A stretch of 44,672 nucleotides of DNA from 43-108 sp001915545 (GTDB taxonomy: Bacteria; Bacteroidota; Bacteroidia; Bacteroidales; Bacteroidaceae), in contig CABUGV010000029.1 in assembly GCA_902491215.1 (NCBI GenBank), positions 1-44,672 on the forward strand, written 5' to 3'. A model generated the notes under the pieces. It worked only from the letters and a program-made list of their open reading frames with translations. It was not told the origin of the DNA and made no database searches. The position numbers and the translations under genes were made by a program. Shown piece by piece: positions 32,483 through 40,312 of the stretch; the stretch's first letter is position 1; each line of letters begins with the position of its first letter.

Positions 32483-33769
32483 ATGAATACCAATAAATTG
32501 CATTTTGAGACGCTTCAGCTTCATGCTGGGCAGGAAACGCCTGATCCGGCAACGGGTTCGCGTGCAGTACCGATTTATCAGACCGCTTCTTATGTTTTCA
32601 ATGACTCTGCGCATGCCGCTGCGCGTTTTGCCTTGCAGGAACCTGGAAACATATATACCAGATTGACAAACCCTACTCAGGACGTTTTCGAACAGCGTAT
32701 GGCCGCTCTTGAGGGCGGTGCCGGAGCATTGGCCGTTGCATCGGGAGCTGCAGCCATCACTTATGCCTTTTCGAATATAGTGCGTGCAGGCGACCATATA
32801 GTTTCAGCCAACACAATATATGGAGGCACATACAATTTGTTGGCACACACGTTGCCTGCATCGGGTGTTGAAACAACGTTTGTAGACCCTAGCAAACCTG
32901 AGAATTTTGAGAATGCCATAAGGGAAAATACAAAACTTCTGTTCCTTGAAACTTTGGGCAATCCTAATTCAAATATAACTGATATAGAGAGAGTTGCCAC
33001 TATTGCCCATTCGCATGGCATCCCTCTTATTGTAGACAATACTTTCGCTACTCCATATTTGCTCAGACCTATTGAATACGGTGCTGACATAGTGGTGCAT
33101 TCTGCCACAAAATTCATTGGCGGACACGGTACAAGTCTTGGTGGAGTGATAGTGGATTCTGGAAAATTCGATTGGAAAAAGTCTGGAAAATTTGCTCAAC
33201 TTACGGAGCCTGATCCATGCTATCACGGAATATCTTTCACAGAGGCTGCAGGCAATCTTGCCTATATTGTCAGAATTCGTGCTGTGCTGCTCCGTGACAC
33301 TGGAGCTTGCATAAGTCCTTTCAATTCTTTCATGCTTCTTCAGGGATTGGAAACGTTGTCTCTGAGAGTTGAAAGGCATGTAGATAATGCAATAAAGATT
33401 GTTGATTTTCTAAACAGTCATCCTAAGATTGAAGCTGTTAATCACCCTTCATTGCCGACACGTCAGGATAACGGTTTATACAAAAAATATTTCCCTAATG
33501 GTGGCGGTTCAATATTTACAGTCAATGTGAAAGGTGGTGTTAATGAGGCACATAAATTCATTGACAATCTTAAGATATTCTCACTGCTTGCCAATGTTGC
33601 AGACATGAAATCTCTTGTTATCCATCCTGCTACGACTACTCATTCTCAGCTCAACGATGAAGAACTGAAGGATCAGGGAATCGGACAGAACACAGTGAGA
33701 TTGTCCATAGGAACAGAGCATGTAGATGACTTGATTGATGATTTGAGCCAGGCTTTAGCTCAGATATAA
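32483..33769 (+). CDS. metY: O-acetylhomoserine sulfhydrylase
   Basis: 428 residues, Cys/Met metabolism PLP family (type I fold). Converts O-acetylhomoserine and sulfide to homocysteine. The start HFETLQLHAGQETPDPATGSRAVPIYQTASYVF and the PLP lysine in HSATKFIGGHGT (Lys210) are typical of the long MetY subgroup, as opposed to shorter MetB/MetC proteins (about 380). Lies 184 bases after cysK. Its 3' end overlaps the convergent response-regulator gene by 10 bases. Confidence 0.93.
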   Translation: MNTNKLHFETLQLHAGQETPDPATGSRAVPIYQTASYVFNDSAHAAARFALQEPGNIYTRLTNPTQDVFEQRMAALEGGAGALAVASGAAAITYAFSNIVRAGDHIVSANTIYGGTYNLLAHTLPASGVETTFVDPSKPENFENAIRENTKLLFLETLGNPNSNITDIERVATIAHSHGIPLIVDNTFATPYLLRPIEYGADIVVHSATKFIGGHGTSLGGVIVDSGKFDWKKSGKFAQLTEPDPCYHGISFTEAAGNLAYIVRIRAVLLRDTGACISPFNSFMLLQGLETLSLRVERHVDNAIKIVDFLNSHPKIEAVNHPSLPTRQDNGLYKKYFPNGGGSIFTVNVKGGVNEAHKFIDNLKIFSLLANVADMKSLVIHPATTTHSQLNDEELKDQGIGQNTVRLSIGTEHVDDLIDDLSQALAQI

Positions 33770-34407
33770 TATTCAGTTATGTCAACTATGCCTGCGCGTA
33801 TGGCATAGCGTACAGCCTCGTTGAGGTTGTTTACATTAAGCTTTCTGAATATGTTTTTTCGGTGAGTAATTGCCGTATGAATGCTTATAAGGCGTTCTGA
33901 AGCTATATCCTTCGTGCTTTTGCCTAGTGTAAGTGCGCGGAGGATTTCTTTTTCTGTTGCAGTGAGAGGCTGTACGTTGTCTTTCCTGTCTTCACTTTTG
34001 TTCTGAAGATAGGCTTTTGCTCTCTCGCTTATGTATTGTTTGCCTTCTGAAGCATCGTTAAGACAGGCCGTTATTTCCTTCAGTTCGGCATCCTTGAATA
34101 TGATGCTGAAGCACTCTCCGCTGAACACCATGGAGCGTACAAACGTTTCGTTGAGGTTGTCGCTGAACAAGATGAAATATGCCTCAGGAAACCTTTTCTT
34201 GGCCACAAGGAGCTGTTCTGCGGTGCAGTCAAACAGTGTGTAGTCTATTATGCATACTGCATCTGGATGATGCAGAAGTTCTTCTATAAGAGTGTGGATA
34301 TCAGTGGTTTCGTGTTCACAAATGTGGAATACGCCCATACCTGCCGATATGGAGCGTATACCTTCTTTTGTGATGGCTTGATTGTCAGCCAATATCAGAG
34401 TTTTCAT
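33760..34407 (-). CDS. NarL/FixJ-type response regulator
   Basis: 215 residues. An N-terminal receiver domain with Asp8 and the probable phosphoacceptor Asp55 (VCIIDYTLFD), and a C-terminal LuxR-type HTH (LTATEKEILRALTLGKSTKDIASERLISIHTAITHRKNIFRKL). Downstream of nothing but metY; no histidine kinase is encoded nearby, so it is an orphan. Its start overlaps the end of the U32 gene by 23 bases, so the two are translationally linked. Receiver sequence is somewhat divergent (only one acidic residue in the ADNQ pocket). Confidence 0.85.
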   Translation of the reverse strand: MKTLILADNQAITKEGIRSISAGMGVFHICEHETTDIHTLIEELLHHPDAVCIIDYTLFDCTAEQLLVAKKRFPEAYFILFSDNLNETFVRSMVFSGECFSIIFKDAELKEITACLNDASEGKQYISERAKAYLQNKSEDRKDNVQPLTATEKEILRALTLGKSTKDIASERLISIHTAITHRKNIFRKLNVNNLNEAVRYAIRAGIVDITEYYI

Positions 34408-35698
34408 CTTTCTGGTTCTTTTTTGCCTGAAGATAATTCTGCTGAATGAGTGCCAGTTCGTTTGTGCTGACGAGCTTGTAGAGCTTGTCGTTAGACCTTA
34501 CCTTTCCAGGTACTCTGAACGAAATGTGTTGACCTTTTACGGCGCAGTTCACTGGTTCCAAATCGAATCTTATTTCGTCAACCACTTCTTCAATTACGCC
34601 GGTAGTTGTACCTGTAATGAGAATCTTGTCGCCTATATTCAGTTCGTTGCTTTCTATGACGAATTCAGCTACTCCTATCTTGCTGAAATATTTCACAGCC
34701 TTGCCGACATATACCTTTCTTTCTGTTGCTTTTGAGCCGTATACGTCGCACCATTCTCCGAGTTTTTGACCCTGATAATAGCCGTCCCAGAAGCCGCGGT
34801 TGAACACTGTTTTGAGTTCTTCATCCCACTTGTCTTTCTTATCTTCTGTGAACGTATTGTCGAGTACGCTGTTTATGGCTTCATTGTAGGCCTTTACAAC
34901 AGTGTGCACATATTCAGGTCCGCGCGCCCTACCCTCTATCTTGAAAACTCTCACTCCGGCATTCATCATTATGTCTATGAACCTTATGGTTTTCAAGTCT
35001 TTAGGTGACATGATGTATTTATTGTCGATGTTGAGTTCTGTACCGGTTTCGATGTCTCTGACCTCATATCCGCGTCTGCACAACTGAATGCAGTCGCCCC
35101 TGTTTGCGCTTCTGTTTGCATTGTTCAGGCTGAGATAGCACTTTCCGCTTATTGCCATGCAGAGTGCGCCGTGGCAGAACATTTCTATGCGTATGAGATT
35201 TCCGCTTGGACCGCAGATGTGCTCTTCCACAATCTGGTCGTATATTGCCTTGACCTGCCACATATTGAGTTCGCGTGCCAAGACAACAACATCTGCAAAC
35301 TGTGCATAGAATTTGAGAGCTTCGATGTTGGAAATGTTGAGCTGTGTAGAAAGATGCACTTCCTGCCCTATTTTTCTGCAATATGTCATTACGGCAACGT
35401 CCGATGCTATGACGGCAGAAATCTTGGCCTCTTTTGCAGCATCTACAATTTCGTGCATGGTCTCAATGTCCTCACCGTATATTATCGTGTTGACGGTAAG
35501 ATAACTCTTCAGTCCGTTCTCGTGGCAAATCGATGCTATCTCTTTCAGATCGTTAATTCCGAATGCGTTTGCAGAATGGGCTCGCATATTCAGTTTACCT
35601 ATTCCAAAGTAAACCGAGTTCGCTCCTGCATGTATGGCGGCTGCAAGTGATTCGCGTGATCCCACAGGAGCCATAATCTCAAAGTCTTTCCTTTCCAT
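34385..35698 (-). CDS. Peptidase U32 family protein (RlhA/TrhP-like)
   Basis: 437 residues. The N-terminal half is a U32 domain (FEIMAPVGSRESLAAAIHAGANSVYFGI), followed by the cysteine cluster EMFCHGALCMAISGKCYLS ... GDCIQLCRRGY that in characterised members holds an iron-sulfur cluster. Despite the peptidase name, studied members (RlhA, TrhP) are involved in hydroxylation of 23S rRNA or tRNA wobble uridine. Of these TrhP seems the closer match in layout, but I cannot assign it. A -7 element TAACTTTG lies on the minus strand at 35733 to 35726. Confidence 0.85.
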   Translation of the reverse strand: MERKDFEIMAPVGSRESLAAAIHAGANSVYFGIGKLNMRAHSANAFGINDLKEIASICHENGLKSYLTVNTIIYGEDIETMHEIVDAAKEAKISAVIASDVAVMTYCRKIGQEVHLSTQLNISNIEALKFYAQFADVVVLARELNMWQVKAIYDQIVEEHICGPSGNLIRIEMFCHGALCMAISGKCYLSLNNANRSANRGDCIQLCRRGYEVRDIETGTELNIDNKYIMSPKDLKTIRFIDIMMNAGVRVFKIEGRARGPEYVHTVVKAYNEAINSVLDNTFTEDKKDKWDEELKTVFNRGFWDGYYQGQKLGEWCDVYGSKATERKVYVGKAVKYFSKIGVAEFVIESNELNIGDKILITGTTTGVIEEVVDEIRFDLEPVNCAVKGQHISFRVPGKVRSNDKLYKLVSTNELALIQQNYLQAKKNQKDENSDIG

Positions 35699-36187
35699 TA
35701 TATATTATATATAGTGTAGTTGTTGCAAAGTTAATCATTCTTGTTTTTAAGCTTTCATATAATTGGACTACTTTTGCGTACGCTTTGCATTATAGTGTCG
35801 CTTTATGTCAATTTTGCCCTCTTTCGCACTTTTAAGCCGTCAAAACAGCAAAAAATGCTTTTTTACCCTTTTTCAACTTTTCTGAAGTGTTTTTAGATGC
35901 ATTTTAATACTTATATTATGATAGTATAAAAGATAATAAGCTGTCAAAATACTTTTAAATATGACGTTTATTGTAAAATAATGCTTTTGTAATATTGTTT
36001 TAATCTTACATAATGATAATTCTTAAATCCGCGAGATTTGAATATTTAATCATTTCTGATCAATCGGCTTGGTATACTGAAATCTAATGGCGTTAAATTT
36101 CAGTCAATAATTTTGGTTATTATAAAAATAATTATAAAGATATGAATCGTCTTTTTTTCCTAATTTTGTATCGCTAAAATTAGTATC
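35699..36187. other. Divergent AT-rich intergenic region (U32 / mnmG)
   Basis: 489 bases between divergent genes with no credible open frame. Seen here: a minus-strand -7 element for the U32 gene (TAACTTTG, 35733-35726), a plus-strand -7 element for mnmG (TAATTTTG, 36161-36168, 20 bases before the start), and an 8-bp inverted repeat ACTGAAAT (36076-36083) / ATTTCAGT (36097-36104) upstream of the latter that could be an operator. Confidence 0.5.
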
Positions 36188-38059
36188 ATGATTTTTAAAT
36201 ATGATGTCATAGTTATAGGTGCGGGCCATGCAGGTTGTGAAGCTGCAGCTGCGTCCGCCAATCTGGGTGCAAAGACATGTCTCATAACAATGGACATGAA
36301 CAAGATTGCACAGATGAGTTGCAACCCTGCGGTCGGAGGAATTGCAAAGGGACAAATCGTTAGAGAGATAGATGCTCTCGGAGGATATATGGGAATTGTC
36401 ACTGACAGATGTTCCATACAGTTCCGCATGCTCAATCGTTCCAAGGGACCTGCCGTATGGAGTCCGCGTGCACAGTGCGACAGGGCTAAGTTCATCTGGA
36501 CCTGGAGAGAGATTTTGGAGAATATTCCTAATCTGAACATCTGGCAGGATCAGGTGAAGGAGCTTATTGTGGAGAACGGAGAAGTTGCAGGAGTGAGGAC
36601 TTATCTCGATGCAGAATTCAGAGCTAAAGCTGTCATTCTTACAGCCGGAACATTCCTTAACGGACTTATGCATATCGGCCGTACAAAGCTTGAAGGCGGA
36701 CGAATTTCTGAACCTGCTTCACATTTGCTTACCGAATCGATAGCTTCAAACGGCATAAATTTCGGTCGTATGAAGACTGGAACTCCTGTAAGAATTGATA
36801 GGCGAAGTGTAGATTTCAGCGAGATGACAATACAGGATGGAGAGGTAGATTTCCACTCTTTTTCATATCTTCCGCAGACACGAAAACTGCAGCAATTGCC
36901 TTGCTGGACGTGCTATACAAACAAAAAAGTACACGAAATTCTTGAGTCAGGTTTTGCTGATTCGCCTTTGTATAATGGTCAAATTCAGAGCATTGGGCCT
37001 AGATATTGCCCAAGTATCGAGACAAAACTGCATACTTTCCCTGGCAAAGACCAGCATCAGCTCTTTCTTGAACCTGAAGGTGAGACGACTAACGAGATGT
37101 ATCTCAACGGTTTTTCGTCTTCTCTTCCAATGGATATACAGATTCGTGCACTCAAGGAGATACCTTGTTTCAGAAATCTGGTGGTATACAGACCGGGATA
37201 TGCAATCGAATATGATTACTTCGATCCAACCCAGCTCAAGCATAATCTTGAGTCTAAAGTAGTCAAAAATCTCTTCTTTGCAGGTCAGGTAAATGGTACT
37301 ACCGGCTATGAAGAAGCGGCCGGACAGGGCCTTATTGCAGGTATAAATGCAGCAATAAATTGCTTTGGAGGAGAGCCTTTTGTACTTAACAGAAACGAGG
37401 CATACATAGGTGTTCTTATTGATGATTTGGTTACAAAAGGTGTCGATGAACCATATAGAATGTTCACTTCTAGAGCAGAATATAGGATACTTTTGAGGCA
37501 GGATGATGCCGATATGCGACTCACTGAAAAGTCTTATAATCTTGGTTTGGCAACTGCAGAAAGGTATAATTGGATGGCCGAAAAGAGGGAAAAAATTCAA
37601 AAACTTCTCGATTTCACAGACCGTTTTTCTATTAAACCTGCTCTGATAAACGACTCTTTGGAGAGGCTCGGCACTGCTCCTTTGAGACAAGGATGCAAAC
37701 TTTCTGAGCTTATCGGACGTCCTCAAATCACTGTAAGCAATATCAGCGAATGCGTTTTGCCGTTCAAAAATGAGCTCAATAAGATAGAGTCTCGTAAGGA
37801 AGAAATCATAGAAGCTTTGGAAATTCTCATAAAATATAAGGGCTATATAGAGCGTGAACAGATGGTTGCGGATAAGATGCTCAGGCTTGAAAACATAAAA
37901 ATTCAGGGAGTTTTTGATTATGATAAGCTGACTCAAATCACTATTGAAGCGCGTCAGAAACTTAAAAAAATCAATCCTACTACCCTGGCACAAGCTAGCC
38001 GTATTCCTGGAGTTTCACCGAGCGATATAAACGTTATGCTGATACTTTTAGGACGCTGA
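36188..38059 (+). CDS. mnmG: tRNA uridine-5-carboxymethylaminomethyl modification enzyme MnmG
   Basis: 623 residues, the FAD-binding partner of MnmE that modifies the wobble uridine of certain tRNAs. The FAD motif GAGHAGCEAA is at 11-20, followed by CNPAVGGIAKG and QFRMLNRSKGPAV; the C-terminal helical domain that binds MnmE and tRNA is complete, ending RIPGVSPSDINVMLILLGR. Formerly gidA, a gene often found close to oriC, in keeping with the origin-like region 9 kb to the left. A parS-like palindrome begins 8 bases past its stop codon. Confidence 0.97.
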   Translation: MIFKYDVIVIGAGHAGCEAAAASANLGAKTCLITMDMNKIAQMSCNPAVGGIAKGQIVREIDALGGYMGIVTDRCSIQFRMLNRSKGPAVWSPRAQCDRAKFIWTWREILENIPNLNIWQDQVKELIVENGEVAGVRTYLDAEFRAKAVILTAGTFLNGLMHIGRTKLEGGRISEPASHLLTESIASNGINFGRMKTGTPVRIDRRSVDFSEMTIQDGEVDFHSFSYLPQTRKLQQLPCWTCYTNKKVHEILESGFADSPLYNGQIQSIGPRYCPSIETKLHTFPGKDQHQLFLEPEGETTNEMYLNGFSSSLPMDIQIRALKEIPCFRNLVVYRPGYAIEYDYFDPTQLKHNLESKVVKNLFFAGQVNGTTGYEEAAGQGLIAGINAAINCFGGEPFVLNRNEAYIGVLIDDLVTKGVDEPYRMFTSRAEYRILLRQDDADMRLTEKSYNLGLATAERYNWMAEKREKIQKLLDFTDRFSIKPALINDSLERLGTAPLRQGCKLSELIGRPQITVSNISECVLPFKNELNKIESRKEEIIEALEILIKYKGYIEREQMVADKMLRLENIKIQGVFDYDKLTQITIEARQKLKKINPTTLAQASRIPGVSPSDINVMLILLGR

Positions 38060-38066
38060 AATTTAT

Positions 38067-38082
38067 AGTTTCACGTGAAACA
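38067..38082. promoter_or_regulatory. parS-like ParB binding site 1
   Basis: AGTTTCACGTGAAACA matches the bacterial parS consensus TGTTTCACGTGAAACA at 15 of 16 positions and keeps the perfect inner palindrome GTTTCACGTGAAAC. parS sites lie near the origin in most bacteria and load ParB (Spo0J) for chromosome segregation. About 12 kb from the putative origin centre. Confidence 0.85.
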
Positions 38083-38226
38083 AATGGGCGAAAAAGCAGA
38101 TGCTTAAATATTGGAAATCAGTGAAATATATATACTGCAATTTTCAGATTTTTGCATATTGAAATTGCCGCCTTTTTCAAATGTTTCCCGCATTTTGATA
38201 TAGATTATAGAAATGATTAGTTTTTC

Positions 38227-38270
38227 CTGTCTCCCAGCCGGCATTTGTCGGCTGGGAGACAGTTTTTTTT
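38227..38270 (+). terminator. Strong Rho-independent terminator
   Basis: A perfect 14-bp GC-rich stem (38227-38240 with 38249-38262; core CTCCCAGCCG / CGGCTGGGAG), 8-base loop, then eight T (38263-38270). It works on the plus strand. It lies 168 bases after the mnmG stop, which leaves an unusually long 3' segment before termination. Confidence 0.9.
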
Positions 38271-39608
38271 ATGGAATATGCACAAACTTATGTCTTATAT
38301 TTGCACTTGTAGTGCCATGTTTTCATGGTCTGGATATATAATATCTGCATAAAAACATGTTGTTTTTCTATTAAAATTCCATTTGAATTCTGCTATATTT
38401 AATATTTCAATAACAGATTTTCAAGCATTTTTCCCTGTTTAAATCATATTATTTCTCATTTCTTTTAGTACTGATAGTAGTTTTCTGGGGGTATTTTTGC
38501 GTATTAATCGTCATATACAAGCATTATTTATCGTTTTATTTTGAGTTTTTCATGTATGTAATGGCTGTATTTCTCGTCGTTTTTTATGAATAGTATTTCA
38601 AGATTTATATTCTTTTATGTGGTTATTATGCGGTGCAAATAGGGTTTTGAGATACTCAATAGTATAGAAATATCATATATTATATGCGTTGTGTAGGCAT
38701 ATTTTAATGTTGTGTTTCATGTTTTTCTTGTGTTTTTCAGTGTTATTTTTCAATTATTTATTGCTTATATCCGCTTATTGCGTCTTATTTTTTTGTGGAT
38801 TTTACCTGATAACTTTGTTTTCTACAAGCCTATTTTTACCTTGAAATGGCCTTCTTCGGTGTTTAAAGAAGTAATATTTCTATGCTTATATGCTTCCTTT
38901 ATGTGGATTTTCATGAATTACAACAGCTGTTTTCAGAGGATATTTGCGCTATTTTATCGGCAAAATATTGTATTTATTATCATATTTCCGGCATAGTTTT
39001 AGTATTCTATAGCTCTGAAATATGTGGCTTGATGCGGTTTTTATACTGATATTTTGAAGTGAAATGAGAATTCCGAGCGCTCATAAATTAATTTTTACGC
39101 GCTCGAAAATGTATTCGTGAGCGCTCGTAAATAGTATTTGGGTTGATAAATTCGCGTAAATTTTTGTTCCGGCAAGACTCAATTATAGGTGTTTTCTCAG
39201 TTTGCATTATGCGATTTGGTGGCTGTTTTTATATTAAATTATGGCGTTTTTAGTGGTGTATTTTATTCTTATTGGATAAGAAAACAAGTGTTTTTTGAGG
39301 TGTTTTCAAGTGTTTTTTACCATTTTTTGAGGGAAATCTTCATCAAATTCAGGCTGTTTTTATGTGTATTTTATGCTTTACAGATGCCTTTTTTACTGTT
39401 TTGAATATCCAAAATTTTATAGTTTAAACAGATTCTTTTATAAAATATTCCTCCTTTTATGGTGTGTTTTTCGCTTTTCGTATGTATCTTTATGAGCATA
39501 AATCAAGTGTATATTTCTATTGAATTTGGTTTGCCAGCTATATTTTTTACACGTTTTTTCAGCTCCGAAACAATATAAAATGTCTAACATAAGTATTAGT
39601 TTTGATTT
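38271..39608. other. T-rich gene-free region
   Basis: 1.34 kb with no credible gene. The plus strand is strikingly rich in T (runs such as GTGTTTTTCTTGTGTTTTTCAG); two short frames inside (38712-38996, 39189-39404) encode only Phe/Leu/Ile-rich strings produced by this bias. Contains array C at 39077-39126. It lies between the two parS-like sites. Confidence 0.6.
39071..39131. repeat. 22-bp-period GC hexamer array C (3 units)
   Basis: GCGCTC at 39077-39082, 39099-39104 and 39121-39126, identical hexamers exactly 22 bases apart with 16-base AT-rich spacers. The first unit is preceded by AATTCCGA, as is unit 2 of array A. GC-rich islands in otherwise very AT-rich DNA. Confidence 0.82.
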
Positions 39609-40139
39609 ATGAATAACGAAATTTTGATGCAGAATCTAAGGGTAATTCCTGATTTTCCAAAGAAGGGAATACTGTTCAGAGATGTGACTACACTGTTCAA
39701 AAATCCAGATTGCCTTCGTATAATTGATGATGAACTTTACGAAATTTACAAGGATAAAGGCATCACAAAAGTGGTCGGAATTGAGTCTCGTGGCTTCGTA
39801 ATGGGGGCTGTTTTGGCACGCAGATTGAACGCCGGATTTGTAATTTGCCGGAAGCCTGGAAAGCTTCCGGCTGACACAATAAAGCAGACTTACAAGAAAG
39901 AATATGGTGAAGATTCTATAGAAATTCACAGTGATGCAATAGAGCCGAACGACGTTGTTTTGATTCACGATGACCTCCTTGCAACAGGTGAAACAATCAA
40001 GGCTGCTCTTGATCTTGTAAGGAAATTCAACCCTAAAAAATGCTATATAAATTTCATTATTGAGATCAGTGACGGAGGCCTGAACGGACGTGAAAACATA
40101 GGAAATGATGTTGAAATAACTTCTCTCATTAGTTGTTGA
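39609..40139 (+). CDS. apt: Adenine phosphoribosyltransferase
   Basis: 176 residues. Salvages adenine to AMP using PRPP. The start MQNLRVIPDFPKKGILFRDVTTLF and the PRPP-binding motif VVLIHDDLLATGET (116-129) are typical. Normal length. A TAGTTTTG -7-like element touches the start codon, so the real promoter is probably further upstream. Followed by the second parS-like site and two hairpins before uvrC. Confidence 0.94.
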   Translation: MNNEILMQNLRVIPDFPKKGILFRDVTTLFKNPDCLRIIDDELYEIYKDKGITKVVGIESRGFVMGAVLARRLNAGFVICRKPGKLPADTIKQTYKKEYGEDSIEIHSDAIEPNDVVLIHDDLLATGETIKAALDLVRKFNPKKCYINFIIEISDGGLNGRENIGNDVEITSLISC

Positions 40140-40162
40140 AAACATGTAAGTTAGCTTCGTTT

Positions 40163-40178
40163 TGTTTCACGTGGAACT
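40163..40178. promoter_or_regulatory. parS-like ParB binding site 2
   Basis: TGTTTCACGTGGAACT, 14 of 16 matches to TGTTTCACGTGAAACA; read on the other strand, AGTTCCACGTGAAACA, it fits the accepted TGTTNCACGTGAAACA form at all but the first base. It lies 24 bases past apt and 2.1 kb from parS-like site 1. Confidence 0.72.
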
Positions 40179-40212
40179 CTAACTTGAAGTATTACTTTAA
40201 GTGCTGTTTTAG

Positions 40213-40280
40213 GCCCTCTTTGAGGGCGTGTTTTTGAAGCAGATCCGGTCCTCTATTCTGGCGTATCAGGACCGGTACTT
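40213..40280 (+). terminator. Tandem hairpins between apt and uvrC
   Basis: First GCCCTC (40213-40218) / GAGGGC (40222-40227) followed by GTGTTTTT; second CCGGTCCT (40245-40252) / AGGACCGG (40268-40275) followed by TACTTTT. The first is a good terminator for apt. The second ends only about 38 bases before the uvrC start and may be a second terminator or a leader structure. Confidence 0.65.
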
Positions 40281-40312
40281 TTGTGAATTTCTTAATCGTT
40301 TTTTCTAGTAGT

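Noticed and set aside
38712..38996. 94-residue Phe/Leu/Ile-rich frame, possible membrane protein
   Set aside because: Explained by the T-rich plus strand; no start signal, no family match, and a similar frame appears at 39189-39404 for the same reason.
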